From Hirudinaria manillensis (taxonomy: Eukaryota > Annelida > Clitellata > Hirudinida > Hirudinidae), in NCBI GenBank assembly GCA_034509925.1, contig CM067529.1, forward strand, positions 9,303,501 to 9,367,500: DNA of 64,000 nucleotides, written 5' to 3'. The notes below the pieces were generated by a model, which worked only from the letters and a program-made list of their open reading frames with translations, was not told the DNA's origin and did not search any database. The stretch's first letter is position 1. The number at the start of each line of letters is the position of its first letter. Below, piece by piece: positions 1-9,797 of this stretch. Position numbers and translations under genes: made by a program.

Positions 1-283
1 GGTCGCACTCAAAAGGCCTATCGTTATTGTGAATTTTCATGTGCGACTTGAGCGTGTAGGGAGTCGCGAAGACTTTGTCGCAAGTGAGGCACCTATTTTC
101 CTGCCTTCCGCGCTTTCCGACCTTCAATGCTCCTTTCGGCGAAGACTCCCGATAAGACTCAGACCCGACAACGGACAGGACCTGCTGATCTAGATCGAAG
201 CAGGACACGAAGTGTCTCTGCAAATCTTCGAGCGATTCAAACGTGCAATTGCATTTGTCGCAGATGAACACTTCCATGGCCAT
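1..283 (-). CDS. C2H2 zinc-finger protein, array 1 copy 0 (5' part only, cut by window edge)
   Basis: This is the first 94 codons of the array 1 zinc-finger gene; the rest lies left of the window. It holds the degenerate N-terminal finger, the acidic/serine linker and finger 2 up to the start of finger 3. The start is the ATG at 283..281, as in all other copies. It has no difference from the consensus in the visible part. Its promoter carries GGC where most copies have AGC (about position 401), a variant shared only with the next copy. Confidence 0.93.
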   Translation of the reverse strand, partial: MAMEVFICDKCNCTFESLEDLQRHFVSCFDLDQQVLSVVGSESYRESSPKGALKVGKRGRQENRCLTCDKVFATPYTLKSHMKIHNNDRPFECD

Positions 284-345
284 TATACGAAACAAAGTTT
301 TACGAATTGCAGCAGATGTGGACACGACGAGCGACAGGAGTGAAA

Positions 346-436
346 TGAAGTACTCATGCAGAATTCCTACTTATATAGACTCCGGAGAGCGCTGCTAGCC
401 CCTGGCTTCGCGCGCACGCGCCCGCCTCATTTGCAT
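346..436 (-). promoter_or_regulatory. Array 1 promoter: octamer, TATA box and initiator (representative)
   Basis: Read on the minus strand, an exact octamer ATGCAAAT (436..429) is followed by a GC-rich CpG-dense stretch, then TATATAAG (377..370), then the initiator TCATTT with its A at 346. The first T of the TATA box is 31 bp upstream of that A, which is canonical spacing. The 5' leader would be 63 nt. Octamers of this form bind POU/Oct factors and occur in histone H2B and snRNA promoters of animals; that a POU factor acts here is inference. The same arrangement precedes every array 1 gene. Confidence 0.85.
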
Positions 437-504
437 ATGAATAGCGTCCGTTATTCGCCCCTGGTTTTTATTTTATTTGTTTATTTATATATTTATTATT
501 ATTT

Positions 505-611
505 TTTATTTATTTACTCGATTTGAGAGAAAACAAAGTCGAATGTTTTTTACCGACGAACGAATTTCATTTAATCACATTACGTACGTAAAATAAAAAA
601 AATAAACGTCT
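505..611 (-). terminator. 3' UTR with poly(A) signals of array 1 copy 1 (representative)
   Basis: On the minus strand the TGA stop is followed by about 100 nt of AT-rich 3' UTR, then AATAAA hexamers at 514..509 and 510..505 inside a TTTA microsatellite. More AATAAA-like hexamers follow before the next promoter. This copy has two TTTA repeats where most have four. The arrangement implies separate polyadenylation of each unit rather than a polycistronic transcript. Confidence 0.7.
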
Positions 612-1295
612 TCAGCTGTGTTTCGATTTCTTATGAACAATCAAGTTAGAAATTTGTCGAAACTCGGCCTCGCACAGCTGGCATTTGAAAGGCTTTAATT
701 CGCTGTGCACCCTCTCATGCGTCCGCAAATGGCAACTTTGTTTAAAGGCCTTGCCGCATTCCAAGCATCTAAAAGGCCTCTCGTCGGTATGGCTTCTCAT
801 ATGAAGCCTCAGAGATGTCCTGTCCACGAAATCCTTCTGGCAAAAGTCGCATCTGAAATCCTTCTGTTTTTTGTGGATGAGCAAGTGAATGGCGAGGTAA
901 TGTTCGCTTTTCAGTGCTTTTTTGCACACCGGGCACGGATGCGACGCACCACCGTGGATGGTCTTGGCGTGTGTTCTTAGACAGCTCATGAGCGCGAACC
1001 CCTTACCGCATTGGTCGCACTCAAAAGGCCTATCGTTATTGTGAATTTTCATGTGCGACTTGAGCGTGTAGGGAGTCGCGAAGACTTTGTCGCAAGTGAG
1101 GCACCTATTTTCCTGCCTTCCGCGCTTTCCGACCTTCAATGCTCCTTTCGGCGAAGACTCCCGATAAGACTCAGACCCGACAACGGACAGGACCTGCTGA
1201 TCTAGATCGAAGCAGGACACGAAGTGTCTCTGCAAATCTTCGAGCGATTCAAACGTGCAATTGCATTTGTCGCAGATGAACACTTCCATGGCCAT
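612..1295 (-). CDS. C2H2 zinc-finger protein (227 aa), array 1 copy 1 (reference description)
   Basis: Likely a nuclear sequence-specific DNA-binding protein; target and pathway unknown. Finger 1 (C8, C11, H24, C28) is a degenerate CCHC finger at the extreme N-terminus. Residues 29-62 form a Ser/Lys-rich linker. Six C2H2 fingers follow: C65/C68/H81/H85, C93/C96/H109/H114, C121/C124/H137/H141, C149/C152/H165/H169, C177/C180/H193/H197 and C205/C208/H221/H226. Linkers NNDRPF, TDERPF and SELKPF resemble the TGEKP linker of DNA-binding fingers. Helix contact residues (-1,2,3,6) for fingers 2 to 7 read T/Y/T/S, L/S/C/T, S/H/Y/I, D/T/S/L, Q/C/H/T and Q/S/N/V. There is no ZAD, KRAB, BTB or SCAN domain. 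I chose the ATG at 1295: it has A at -3 and G at +4. The frame is open upstream to a GTG at 1337, which a eukaryote would not normally use. A second in-frame ATG lies two codons downstream. No intron signals. Confidence 0.93.
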   Translation of the reverse strand: MAMEVFICDKCNCTFESLEDLQRHFVSCFDLDQQVLSVVGSESYRESSPKGALKVGKRGRQENRCLTCDKVFATPYTLKSHMKIHNNDRPFECDQCGKGFALMSCLRTHAKTIHGGASHPCPVCKKALKSEHYLAIHLLIHKKQKDFRCDFCQKDFVDRTSLRLHMRSHTDERPFRCLECGKAFKQSCHLRTHERVHSELKPFKCQLCEAEFRQISNLIVHKKSKHS

Positions 1296-1631
1296 TATAC
1301 GAAACAAAGTTTTACGAATTGCAGCAGATGTGGACACGACGAGCGACAGGAGTGAAATGAAGTACTCATGCAGAATTCCTACTTATATAGACTCCGGAGA
1401 GCGCTGCTAGCCCCTGGCTTCGCGCGCACGCGCCCGCCTCATTTGCATATGAATAGCGTCCGTTATTCGCCCCTGGTTTTTATTTTATTTGTTTATTTAT
1501 ATATTTATTATTATTTTTTATTTATTTATTTATTTACTCGATTTGAGAGAAAACAAAGTCGAATGTTTTTTACCGACGAACGAATTTCATTTAATCACAT
1601 TACGTACGTAAAATAAAAAAAATAAACGTCT

Positions 1632-2315
1632 TCAGCTGTGTTTCGATTTCTTATGAACAATCAAGTTAGAAATTTGTCGAAACTCGGCCTCGCACAGCTG
1701 GCATTTGAAAGGCTTTAATTCGCTGTGCACCCTCTCATGCGTCCGCAAATGGCAACTTTGTTTAAAGGCCTTGCCGCATTCCAAGCATCTAAAAGGCCTC
1801 TCGTCGGTATGGCTTCTCATATGAAGCCTCAGAGATGTCCTGTCCACGAAATCCTTCTGGCAAAAGTCGCATCTGAAATCCTTCTGTTTTTTGTGGATGA
1901 GCAAGTGAATGGCGAGGTAATGTTCGCTTTTCAGTGCTTTTTTGCACACCGGGCACGGATGCGACGCACCACCGTGGATGGTCTTGGCGTGTGTTCTTAG
2001 ACAGCTCATGAGCGCGAACCCCTTACCGCATTGGTCGCACTCAAAAGGCCTATCGTTATTGTGAATTTTCATGTGCGACTTGAGCGTGTAGGGAGTCGCG
2101 AAGACTTTGTCGCAAGTGAGGCACCTATTTTCCTGCCTTCCGCGCTTTCCGACCTTCAATGCTCCTTTCGGCGAAGACTCCCGATAAGACTCAGACCCGA
2201 CAACGGACAGGACCTGCTGATCTAGATCGAAGCAGGACACGAAGTGTCTCTGCAAATCTTCGAGCGATTCAAACGTGCAATTGCATTTGTCGCAGATGAA
2301 CACTTCCATGGCCAT
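1632..2315 (-). CDS. C2H2 zinc-finger protein, array 1 copy 2
   Basis: Protein identical to copy 1. From this copy rightwards the promoter reads AGC rather than GGC upstream of the TATA box (about 2437), the majority form. Confidence 0.92.
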   Translation of the reverse strand: MAMEVFICDKCNCTFESLEDLQRHFVSCFDLDQQVLSVVGSESYRESSPKGALKVGKRGRQENRCLTCDKVFATPYTLKSHMKIHNNDRPFECDQCGKGFALMSCLRTHAKTIHGGASHPCPVCKKALKSEHYLAIHLLIHKKQKDFRCDFCQKDFVDRTSLRLHMRSHTDERPFRCLECGKAFKQSCHLRTHERVHSELKPFKCQLCEAEFRQISNLIVHKKSKHS

Positions 2316-2651
2316 TATACGAAACAAAGTTTTACGAATTGCAGCAGATGTGGACACGACGAGCGACAGGAGTGAAATGAAGTACTCATGCAGAATTCCT
2401 ACTTATATAGACTCCGGAGAGCGCTGCTAGCCCCTAGCTTCGCGCGCACGCGCCCGCCTCATTTGCATATGAATAGCGTCCGTTATTCGCCCCTGGTTTT
2501 TATTTTATTTGTTTATTTATATATTTATTATTATTTTTTATTTATTTATTTATTTACTCGATTTGAGAGAAAACAAAGTCGAATGTTTTTTACCGACGAA
2601 CGAATTTCATTTAATCACATTACGTACGTAAAATAAAAAAAATAAACGTCT

Positions 2652-3335
2652 TCAGCTGTGTTTCGATTTCTTATGAACAATCAAGTTAGAAATTTGTCGA
2701 AACTCGGCCTCGCACAGCTGGCATTTGAAAGGCTTTAATTCGCTGTGCACCCTCTCATGCGTCCGCAAATGGCAACTTTGTTTAAAGGCCTTGCCGCATT
2801 CCAAGCATCTAAAAGGCCTCTCGTCGGTATGGCTTCTCATATGAAGCCTCAGAGATGTCCTGTCCACGAAATCCTTCTGGCAAAAGTCGCATCTGAAATC
2901 CTTCTGTTTTTTGTGGATGAGCAAGTGAATGGCGAGGTAATGTTCGCTTTTCAGTGCTTTTTTGCACACCGGGCACGGATGCGACGCACCACCGTGGATG
3001 GTCTTGGCGTGTGTTCTTAGACAGCTCATGAGCGCGAACCCCTTACCGCATTGGTCGCACTCAAAAGGCCTATCGTTATTGTGAATTTTCATGTGCGACT
3101 TGAGCGTGTAGGGAGTCGCGAAGACTTTGTCGCAAGTGAGGCACCTATTTTCCTGCCTTCCGCGCTTTCCGACCTTCAATGCTCCTTTCGGCGAAGACTC
3201 CCGATAAGACTCAGACCCGACAACGGACAGGACCTGCTGATCTAGATCGAAGCAGGACACGAAGTGTCTCTGCAAATCTTCGAGCGATTCAAACGTGCAA
3301 TTGCATTTGTCGCAGATGAACACTTCCATGGCCAT
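2652..3335 (-). CDS. C2H2 zinc-finger protein, array 1 copy 3
   Basis: Consensus copy: 227 codons with all seven fingers, consensus promoter and four TTTA repeats in the 3' flank. Confidence 0.92.
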   Translation of the reverse strand: MAMEVFICDKCNCTFESLEDLQRHFVSCFDLDQQVLSVVGSESYRESSPKGALKVGKRGRQENRCLTCDKVFATPYTLKSHMKIHNNDRPFECDQCGKGFALMSCLRTHAKTIHGGASHPCPVCKKALKSEHYLAIHLLIHKKQKDFRCDFCQKDFVDRTSLRLHMRSHTDERPFRCLECGKAFKQSCHLRTHERVHSELKPFKCQLCEAEFRQISNLIVHKKSKHS

Positions 3336-3671
3336 TATACGAAACAAAGTTTTACGAATTGCAGCAGATGTGGACACGACGAGCGACAGGAGTGAAATGA
3401 AGTACTCATGCAGAATTCCTACTTATATAGACTCCGGAGAGCGCTGCTAGCCCCTAGCTTCGCGCGCACGCGCCCGCCTCATTTGCATATGAATAGCGTC
3501 CGTTATTCGCCCCTGGTTTTTATTTTATTTGTTTATTTATATATTTATTATTATTTTTTATTTATTTATTTATTTACTCGATTTGAGAGAAAACAAAGTC
3601 GAATGTTTTTTACCGACGAACGAATTTCATTTAATCACATTACGTACGTAAAATAAAAAAAATAAACGTCT

Positions 3672-4355
3672 TCAGCTGTGTTTCGATTTCTTATGAACAA
3701 TCAAGTTAGAAATTTGTCGAAACTCGGCCTCGCACAGCTGGCATTTGAAAGGCTTTAATTCGCTGTGCACCCTCTCATGCGTCCGCAAATGGCAACTTTG
3801 TTTAAAGGCCTTGCCGCATTCCAAGCATCTAAAAGGCCTCTCGTCGGTATGGCTTCTCATATGAAGCCTCAGAGATGTCCTGTCCACGAAATCCTTCTGG
3901 CAAAAGTCGCATCTGAAATCCTTCTGTTTTTTGTGGATGAGCAAGTGAATGGCGAGGTAATGTTCGCTTTTCAGTGCTTTTTTGCACACCGGGCACGGAT
4001 GCGACGCACCACCGTGGATGGTCTTGGCGTGTGTTCTTAGACAGCTCATGAGCGCGAACCCCTTACCGCATTGGTCGCACTCAAAAGGCCTATCGTTATT
4101 GTGAATTTTCATGTGCGACTTGAGCGTGTAGGGAGTCGCGAAGACTTTGTCGCAAGTGAGGCACCTATTTTCCTGCCTTCCGCGCTTTCCGACCTTCAAT
4201 GCTCCTTTCGGCGAAGACTCCCGATAAGACTCAGACCCGACAACGGACAGGACCTGCTGATCTAGATCGAAGCAGGACACGAAGTGTCTCTGCAAATCTT
4301 CGAGCGATTCAAACGTGCAATTGCATTTGTCGCAGATGAACACTTCCATGGCCAT
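3672..4355 (-). CDS. C2H2 zinc-finger protein, array 1 copy 4
   Basis: Consensus copy in both coding sequence and flanks; unit length 1,020 bp. Confidence 0.92.
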   Translation of the reverse strand: MAMEVFICDKCNCTFESLEDLQRHFVSCFDLDQQVLSVVGSESYRESSPKGALKVGKRGRQENRCLTCDKVFATPYTLKSHMKIHNNDRPFECDQCGKGFALMSCLRTHAKTIHGGASHPCPVCKKALKSEHYLAIHLLIHKKQKDFRCDFCQKDFVDRTSLRLHMRSHTDERPFRCLECGKAFKQSCHLRTHERVHSELKPFKCQLCEAEFRQISNLIVHKKSKHS

Positions 4356-4692
4356 TATACGAAACAAAGTTTTACGAATTGCAGCAGATGTGGACACGAC
4401 GAGCGACAGGAGTGAAATGAAGTACTCATGCAGAATTCCTACTTATATAGACTCCGGAGAGCGCTGCTAGCCCCTAGCTTCGCGCGCACGCGCCCGCCTC
4501 ATTTGCATATGAATAGCGTCCGTTATTCGCCCCTGGTTTTTATTTTATTTGTTTATTTATATATTTATTATTATTTTTTATTTATTTATTTATTTACTCG
4601 ATTTGAGAGAAAACAAAGTCGAATGTTTTTTTACCGACGAACGAATTTCATTTAATCACATTACGTACGTAAAATAAAAAAAATAAACGTCT

Positions 4693-5376
4693 TCAGCTGT
4701 GTTTCGATTTCTTATGAACAATCAAGTTAGAAATTTGTCGAAACTCGGCCTCGCACAGCTGGCATTTGAAAGGCTTTAATTCGCTGTGCACCCTCTCATG
4801 CGTCCGCAAATGGCAACTTTGTTTAAAGGCCTTGCCGCATTCCAAGCATCTAAAAGGCCTCTCGTCGGTATGGCTTCTCATATGAAGCCTCAGAGATGTC
4901 CTGTCCACGAAATCCTTCTGGCAAAAGTCGCATCTGAAATCCTTCTGTTTTTTGTGGATGAGCAAGTGAATGGCGAGGTAATGTTCGCTTTTCAGTGCTT
5001 TTTTGCACACCGGGCACGGATGCGACGCACCACCGTGGATGGTCTTGGCGTGTGTTCTTAGACAGCTCATGAGCGCGAACCCCTTACCGCATTGGTCGCA
5101 CTCAAAAGGCCTATCGTTATTGTGAATTTTCATGTGCGACTTGAGCGTGTAGGGAGTCGCGAAGACTTTGTCGCAAGTGAGGCACCTATTTTCCTGCCTT
5201 CCGCGCTTTCCGACCTTCAATGCTCCTTTCGGCGAAGACTCCCGATAAGACTCAGACCCGACAACGGACAGGACCTGCTGATCTAGATCGAAGCAGGACA
5301 CGAAGTGTCTCTGCAAATCTTCGAGCGATTCAAACGTGCAATTGCATTTGTCGCAGATGAACACTTCCATGGCCAT
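4693..5376 (-). CDS. C2H2 zinc-finger protein, array 1 copy 5
   Basis: Coding sequence is consensus. The 3' flank has a T7 run (about 4626) where most copies have T6, the only change in this unit. Confidence 0.92.
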   Translation of the reverse strand: MAMEVFICDKCNCTFESLEDLQRHFVSCFDLDQQVLSVVGSESYRESSPKGALKVGKRGRQENRCLTCDKVFATPYTLKSHMKIHNNDRPFECDQCGKGFALMSCLRTHAKTIHGGASHPCPVCKKALKSEHYLAIHLLIHKKQKDFRCDFCQKDFVDRTSLRLHMRSHTDERPFRCLECGKAFKQSCHLRTHERVHSELKPFKCQLCEAEFRQISNLIVHKKSKHS

Positions 5377-5712
5377 TATACGAAACAAAGTTTTACGAAT
5401 TGCAGCAGATGTGGACACGACGAGCGACAGGAGTGAAATGAAGTACTCATGCAGAATTCCTACTTATATAGACTCCGGAGAGCGCTGCTAGCCCCTAGCT
5501 TCGCGCGCACGCGCCCGCCTCATTTGCATATGAATAGCGTCCGTTATTCGCCCCTGGTTTTTATTTTATTTGTTTATTTATATATTTATTATTATTTTTT
5601 ATTTATTTATTTATTTACTCGATTTGAGAGAAAACAAAGTCGAATGTTTTTTACCGACGAACGAATTTCATTTAATCACATTACGTACGTAAAATAAAAA
5701 AAATAAACGTCT

Positions 5713-6396
5713 TCAGCTGTGTTTCGATTTCTTATGAACAATCAAGTTAGAAATTTGTCGAAACTCGGCCTCGCACAGCTGGCATTTGAAAGGCTTTAAT
5801 TCGCTGTGCACCCTCTCATGCGTCCGCAAATGGCAACTTTGTTTAAAGGCCTTGCCGCATTCCAAGCATCTAAAAGGCCTCTCGTCGGTATGGCTTCTCA
5901 TATGAAGCCTCAGAGATGTCCTGTCCACGAAATCCTTCTGGCAAAAGTCGCATCTGAAATCCTTCTGTTTTTTGTGGATGAGCAAGTGAATGGCGAGGTA
6001 ATGTTCGCTTTTCAGTGCTTTTTTGCACACCGGGCACGGATGCGACGCACCACCGTGGATGGTCTTGGCGTGTGTTCTTAGACAGCTCATGAGCGCGAAC
6101 CCCTTACCGCATTGGTCGCACTCAAAAGGCCTATCGTTATTGTGAATTTTCATGTGCGACTTGAGCGTGTAGGGAGTCGCGAAGACTTTGTCGCAAGTGA
6201 GGCACCTATTTTCCTGCCTTCCGCGCTTTCCGACCTTCAATGCTCCTTTCGGCGAAGACTCCCGATAAGACTCAGACCCGACAACGGACAGGACCTGCTG
6301 ATCTAGATCGAAGCAGGACACGAAGTGTCTCTGCAAATCTTCGAGCGATTCAAACGTGCAATTGCATTTGTCGCAGATGAACACTTCCATGGCCAT
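5713..6396 (-). CDS. C2H2 zinc-finger protein, array 1 copy 6
   Basis: Consensus coding sequence and flanks. Confidence 0.92.
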   Translation of the reverse strand: MAMEVFICDKCNCTFESLEDLQRHFVSCFDLDQQVLSVVGSESYRESSPKGALKVGKRGRQENRCLTCDKVFATPYTLKSHMKIHNNDRPFECDQCGKGFALMSCLRTHAKTIHGGASHPCPVCKKALKSEHYLAIHLLIHKKQKDFRCDFCQKDFVDRTSLRLHMRSHTDERPFRCLECGKAFKQSCHLRTHERVHSELKPFKCQLCEAEFRQISNLIVHKKSKHS

Positions 6397-6732
6397 TATA
6401 CGAAACAAAGTTTTACGAATTGCAGCAGATGTGGACACGACGAGCGACAGGAGTGAAATGAAGTACTCATGCAGAATTCCTACTTATATAGACTCCGGAG
6501 AGCGCTGCTAGCCCCTAGCTTCGCGCGCACGCGCCCGCCTCATTTGCATATGAATAGCGTCCGTTATTCGCCCCTGGTTTTTATTTTATTTGTTTATTTA
6601 TATATTTATTATTATTTTTTATTTATTTATTTATTTACTCGATTTGAGAGAAAACAAAGTCGAATGTTTTTTACCGACGAACGAATTTCATTTAATCACA
6701 TTACGTACGTAAAATAAAAAAAATAAACGTCT

Positions 6733-7416
6733 TCAGCTGTGTTTCGATTTCTTATGAACAATCAAGTTAGAAATTTGTCGAAACTCGGCCTCGCACAGCT
6801 GGCATTTGAAAGGCTTTAATTCGCTGTGCACCCTCTCATGCGTCCGCAAATGGCAACTTTGTTTAAAGGCCTTGCCGCATTCCAAGCATCTAAAAGGCCT
6901 CTCGTCGGTATGGCTTCTCATATGAAGCCTCAGAGATGTCCTGTCCACGAAATCCTTCTGGCAAAAGTCGCATCTGAAATCCTTCTGTTTTTTGTGGATG
7001 AGCAAGTGAATGGCGAGGTAATGTTCGCTTTTCAGTGCTTTTTTGCACACCGGGCACGGATGCGACGCACCACCGTGGATGGTCTTGGCGTGTGTTCTTA
7101 GACAGCTCATGAGCGCGAACCCCTTACCGCATTGGTCGCACTCAAAAGGCCTATCGTTATTGTGAATTTTCATGTGCGACTTGAGCGTGTAGGGAGTCGC
7201 GAAGACTTTGTCGCAAGTGAGGCACCTATTTTCCTGCCTTCCGCGCTTTCCGACCTTCAATGCTCCTTTCGGCGAAGACTCCCGATAAGACTCAGACCCG
7301 ACAACGGACAGGACCTGCTGATCTAGATCGAAGCAGGACACGAAGTGTCTCTGCAAATCTTCGAGCGATTCAAACGTGCAATTGCATTTGTCGCAGATGA
7401 ACACTTCCATGGCCAT
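6733..7416 (-). CDS. C2H2 zinc-finger protein, array 1 copy 7 (promoter octamer mutated)
   Basis: The protein is consensus, but this is the only copy whose octamer is broken: position 7567 is A instead of C, giving ATTCAAAT on the transcribed strand. TATA box and initiator are intact, so expression may be altered rather than abolished. Confidence 0.92.
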   Translation of the reverse strand: MAMEVFICDKCNCTFESLEDLQRHFVSCFDLDQQVLSVVGSESYRESSPKGALKVGKRGRQENRCLTCDKVFATPYTLKSHMKIHNNDRPFECDQCGKGFALMSCLRTHAKTIHGGASHPCPVCKKALKSEHYLAIHLLIHKKQKDFRCDFCQKDFVDRTSLRLHMRSHTDERPFRCLECGKAFKQSCHLRTHERVHSELKPFKCQLCEAEFRQISNLIVHKKSKHS

Positions 7417-7561
7417 TATACGAAACAAAGTTTTACGAATTGCAGCAGATGTGGACACGACGAGCGACAGGAGTGAAATGAAGTACTCATGCAGAATTCC
7501 TACTTATATAGACTCCGGAGAGCGCTGCTAGCCCCTAGCTTCGCGCGCACGCGCCCGCCTC

Positions 7562-7569
7562 ATTTGAAT
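7562..7569 (-). promoter_or_regulatory. Mutated octamer upstream of copy 7
   Basis: ATTCAAAT in place of ATGCAAAT, a single substitution at 7567 relative to every other copy in the array. Confidence 0.85.
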
Positions 7570-7757
7570 ATGAATAGCGTCCGTTATTCGCCCCTGGTTT
7601 TTATTTTATTTGTTTATTTATATATTTATTATTATTTTTTATTTATTTATTTATTTATTTACTCGATTTGAGAGAAAACAAAGTCGAATGTTTTTTACCG
7701 ACGAACGAATTTCATTTAATCACTTTACGTACGTAAAATAAAAAAAAATAAACGTCT

Positions 7758-8441
7758 TCAGCTGTGTTTCGATTTCTTATGAACAATCAAGTTAGAAATT
7801 TGTCGAAACTCGGCCTCGCACAGCTGGCATTTGAAAGGCTTTAATTCGCTGTGCACCCTCTCATGCGTCCGCAAATGGCAACTTTGTTTAAAGGCCTTGC
7901 CGCATTCCAAGCATCTAAAAGGCCTCTCGTCGGTATGGCTTCTCATATGAAGCCTCAGAGATGTCCTGTCCACGAAATCCTTCTGGCAAAAGTCGCATCT
8001 GAAATCCTTCTGTTTTTTGTGGATGAGCAAGTGAATGGCGAGGTAATGTTCGCTTTTCAGTGCTTTTTTGCACACCGGGCACGGATGCGACGCACCACCG
8101 TGGATGGTCTTGGCGTGTGTTCTTAGACAGCTCATGAGCGCGAACCCCTTACCGCATTGGTCGCACTCAAAAGGCCTATCGTTATTGTGAATTTTCATGT
8201 GCGACTTGAGCGTGTAGGGAGTCGCGAAGACTTTGTCGCAAGTGAGGCACCTATTTTCCTGCCTTCCGCGCTTTCCGACCTTCAATGCTCCTTTCGGCGA
8301 AGACTCCCGATAAGACTCAGACCCGACAACGGACAGGACCTGCTGATCTAGATCGAAGCAGGACACGAAGTGTCTCTGCAAATCTTCGAGCGATTCAAAC
8401 GTGCAATTGCATTTGTCGCAGATGAACACTTCCATGGCCAT
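7758..8441 (-). CDS. C2H2 zinc-finger protein, array 1 copy 8
   Basis: Consensus protein. Its 3' flank is the most changed in the left half: five TTTA repeats, nine rather than eight A in the run near the stop codon, and an A-to-T change at about 7724. The unit step is 1,025 bp. Confidence 0.92.
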   Translation of the reverse strand: MAMEVFICDKCNCTFESLEDLQRHFVSCFDLDQQVLSVVGSESYRESSPKGALKVGKRGRQENRCLTCDKVFATPYTLKSHMKIHNNDRPFECDQCGKGFALMSCLRTHAKTIHGGASHPCPVCKKALKSEHYLAIHLLIHKKQKDFRCDFCQKDFVDRTSLRLHMRSHTDERPFRCLECGKAFKQSCHLRTHERVHSELKPFKCQLCEAEFRQISNLIVHKKSKHS

Positions 8442-8777
8442 TATACGAAACAAAGTTTTACGAATTGCAGCAGATGTGGACACGACGAGCGACAGGAGTG
8501 AAATGAAGTACTCATGCAGAATTCCTACTTATATAGACTCCGGAGAGCGCTGCTAGCCCCTAGCTTCGCGCGCACGCGCCCGCCTCATTTGCATATGAAT
8601 AGCGTCCGTTATTCGCCCCTGGTTTTTATTTTATTTGTTTATTTATATATTTATTATTATTTTTTATTTATTTATTTATTTACTCGATTTGAGAGAAAAC
8701 AAAGTCGAATGTTTTTTACCGACGAACGAATTTCATTTAATCACATTACGTACGTAAAATAAAAAAAATAAACGTCT

Positions 8778-9461
8778 TCAGCTGTGTTTCGATTTCTTAT
8801 GAACAATCAAGTTAGAAATTTGTCGAAACTCGGCCTCGCACAGCTGGCATTTGAAAGGCTTTAATTCGCTGTGCACCCTCTCATGCGTCCGCAAATGGCA
8901 ACTTTGTTTAAAGGCCTTGCCGCATTCCAAGCATCTAAAAGGCCTCTCGTCGGTATGGCTTCTCATATGAAGCCTCAGAGATGTCCTGTCCACGAAATCC
9001 TTCTGGCAAAAGTCGCATCTGAAATCCTTCTGTTTTTTGTGGATGAGCAAGTGAATGGCGAGGTAATGTTCGCTTTTCAGTGCTTTTTTGCACACCGGGC
9101 ACGGATGCGACGCACCACCGTGGATGGTCTTGGCGTGTGTTCTTAGACAGCTCATGAGCGCGAACCCCTTACCGCATTGGTCGCACTCAAAAGGCCTATC
9201 GTTATTGTGAATTTTCATGTGCGACTTGAGCGTGTAGGGAGTCGCGAAGACTTTGTCGCAAGTGAGGCACCTATTTTCCTGCCTTCCGCGCTTTCCGACC
9301 TTCAATGCTCCTTTCGGCGAAGACTCCCGATAAGACTCAGACCCGACAACGGACAGGACCTGCTGATCTAGATCGAAGCAGGACACGAAGTGTCTCTGCA
9401 AATCTTCGAGCGATTCAAACGTGCAATTGCATTTGTCGCAGATGAACACTTCCATGGCCAT
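8778..9461 (-). CDS. C2H2 zinc-finger protein, array 1 copy 9
   Basis: Consensus coding sequence and flanks. Confidence 0.92.
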   Translation of the reverse strand: MAMEVFICDKCNCTFESLEDLQRHFVSCFDLDQQVLSVVGSESYRESSPKGALKVGKRGRQENRCLTCDKVFATPYTLKSHMKIHNNDRPFECDQCGKGFALMSCLRTHAKTIHGGASHPCPVCKKALKSEHYLAIHLLIHKKQKDFRCDFCQKDFVDRTSLRLHMRSHTDERPFRCLECGKAFKQSCHLRTHERVHSELKPFKCQLCEAEFRQISNLIVHKKSKHS

Positions 9462-9797
9462 TATACGAAACAAAGTTTTACGAATTGCAGCAGATGTGGA
9501 CACGACGAGCGACAGGAGTGAAATGAAGTACTCATGCAGAATTCCTACTTATATAGACTCCGGAGAGCGCTGCTAGCCCCTAGCTTCGCGCGCACGCGCC
9601 CGCCTCATTTGCATATGAATAGCGTCCGTTATTCGCCCCTGGTTTTTATTTTATTTGTTTATTTATATATTTATTATTATTTTTTATTTATTTATTTATT
9701 TACTCGATTTGAGAGAAAACAAAGTCGAATGTTTTTTACCGACGAACGAATTTCATTTAATCACATTACGTACGTAAAATAAAAAAAATAAACGTCT

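Noticed and set aside
705..980. Plus-strand 91-codon open frame in every array 1 unit
   Set aside because: It is antisense to zinc-finger codons, has no promoter or Kozak support, and recurs only because the units are near-identical.
1011..1205. Plus-strand 64-codon open frame in every array 1 unit
   Set aside because: Starts at a non-ATG codon and lies antisense to the finger 2 and linker region; a shadow of the zinc-finger gene.
1296..1337. N-terminal 14-residue extension of the zinc-finger protein from a GTG codon
   Set aside because: GTG starts are bacterial practice. The context is eukaryotic and a well-placed ATG follows, although the leader frame is open back to the start site.
1368..1616. 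Plus-strand 82-codon (or 60/75) open frame over the array 1 spacer
   Set aside because: Covers the minus-strand promoter and the AT-rich 3' UTR; its length changes with microsatellite and T-run indels, so its frame is not conserved.
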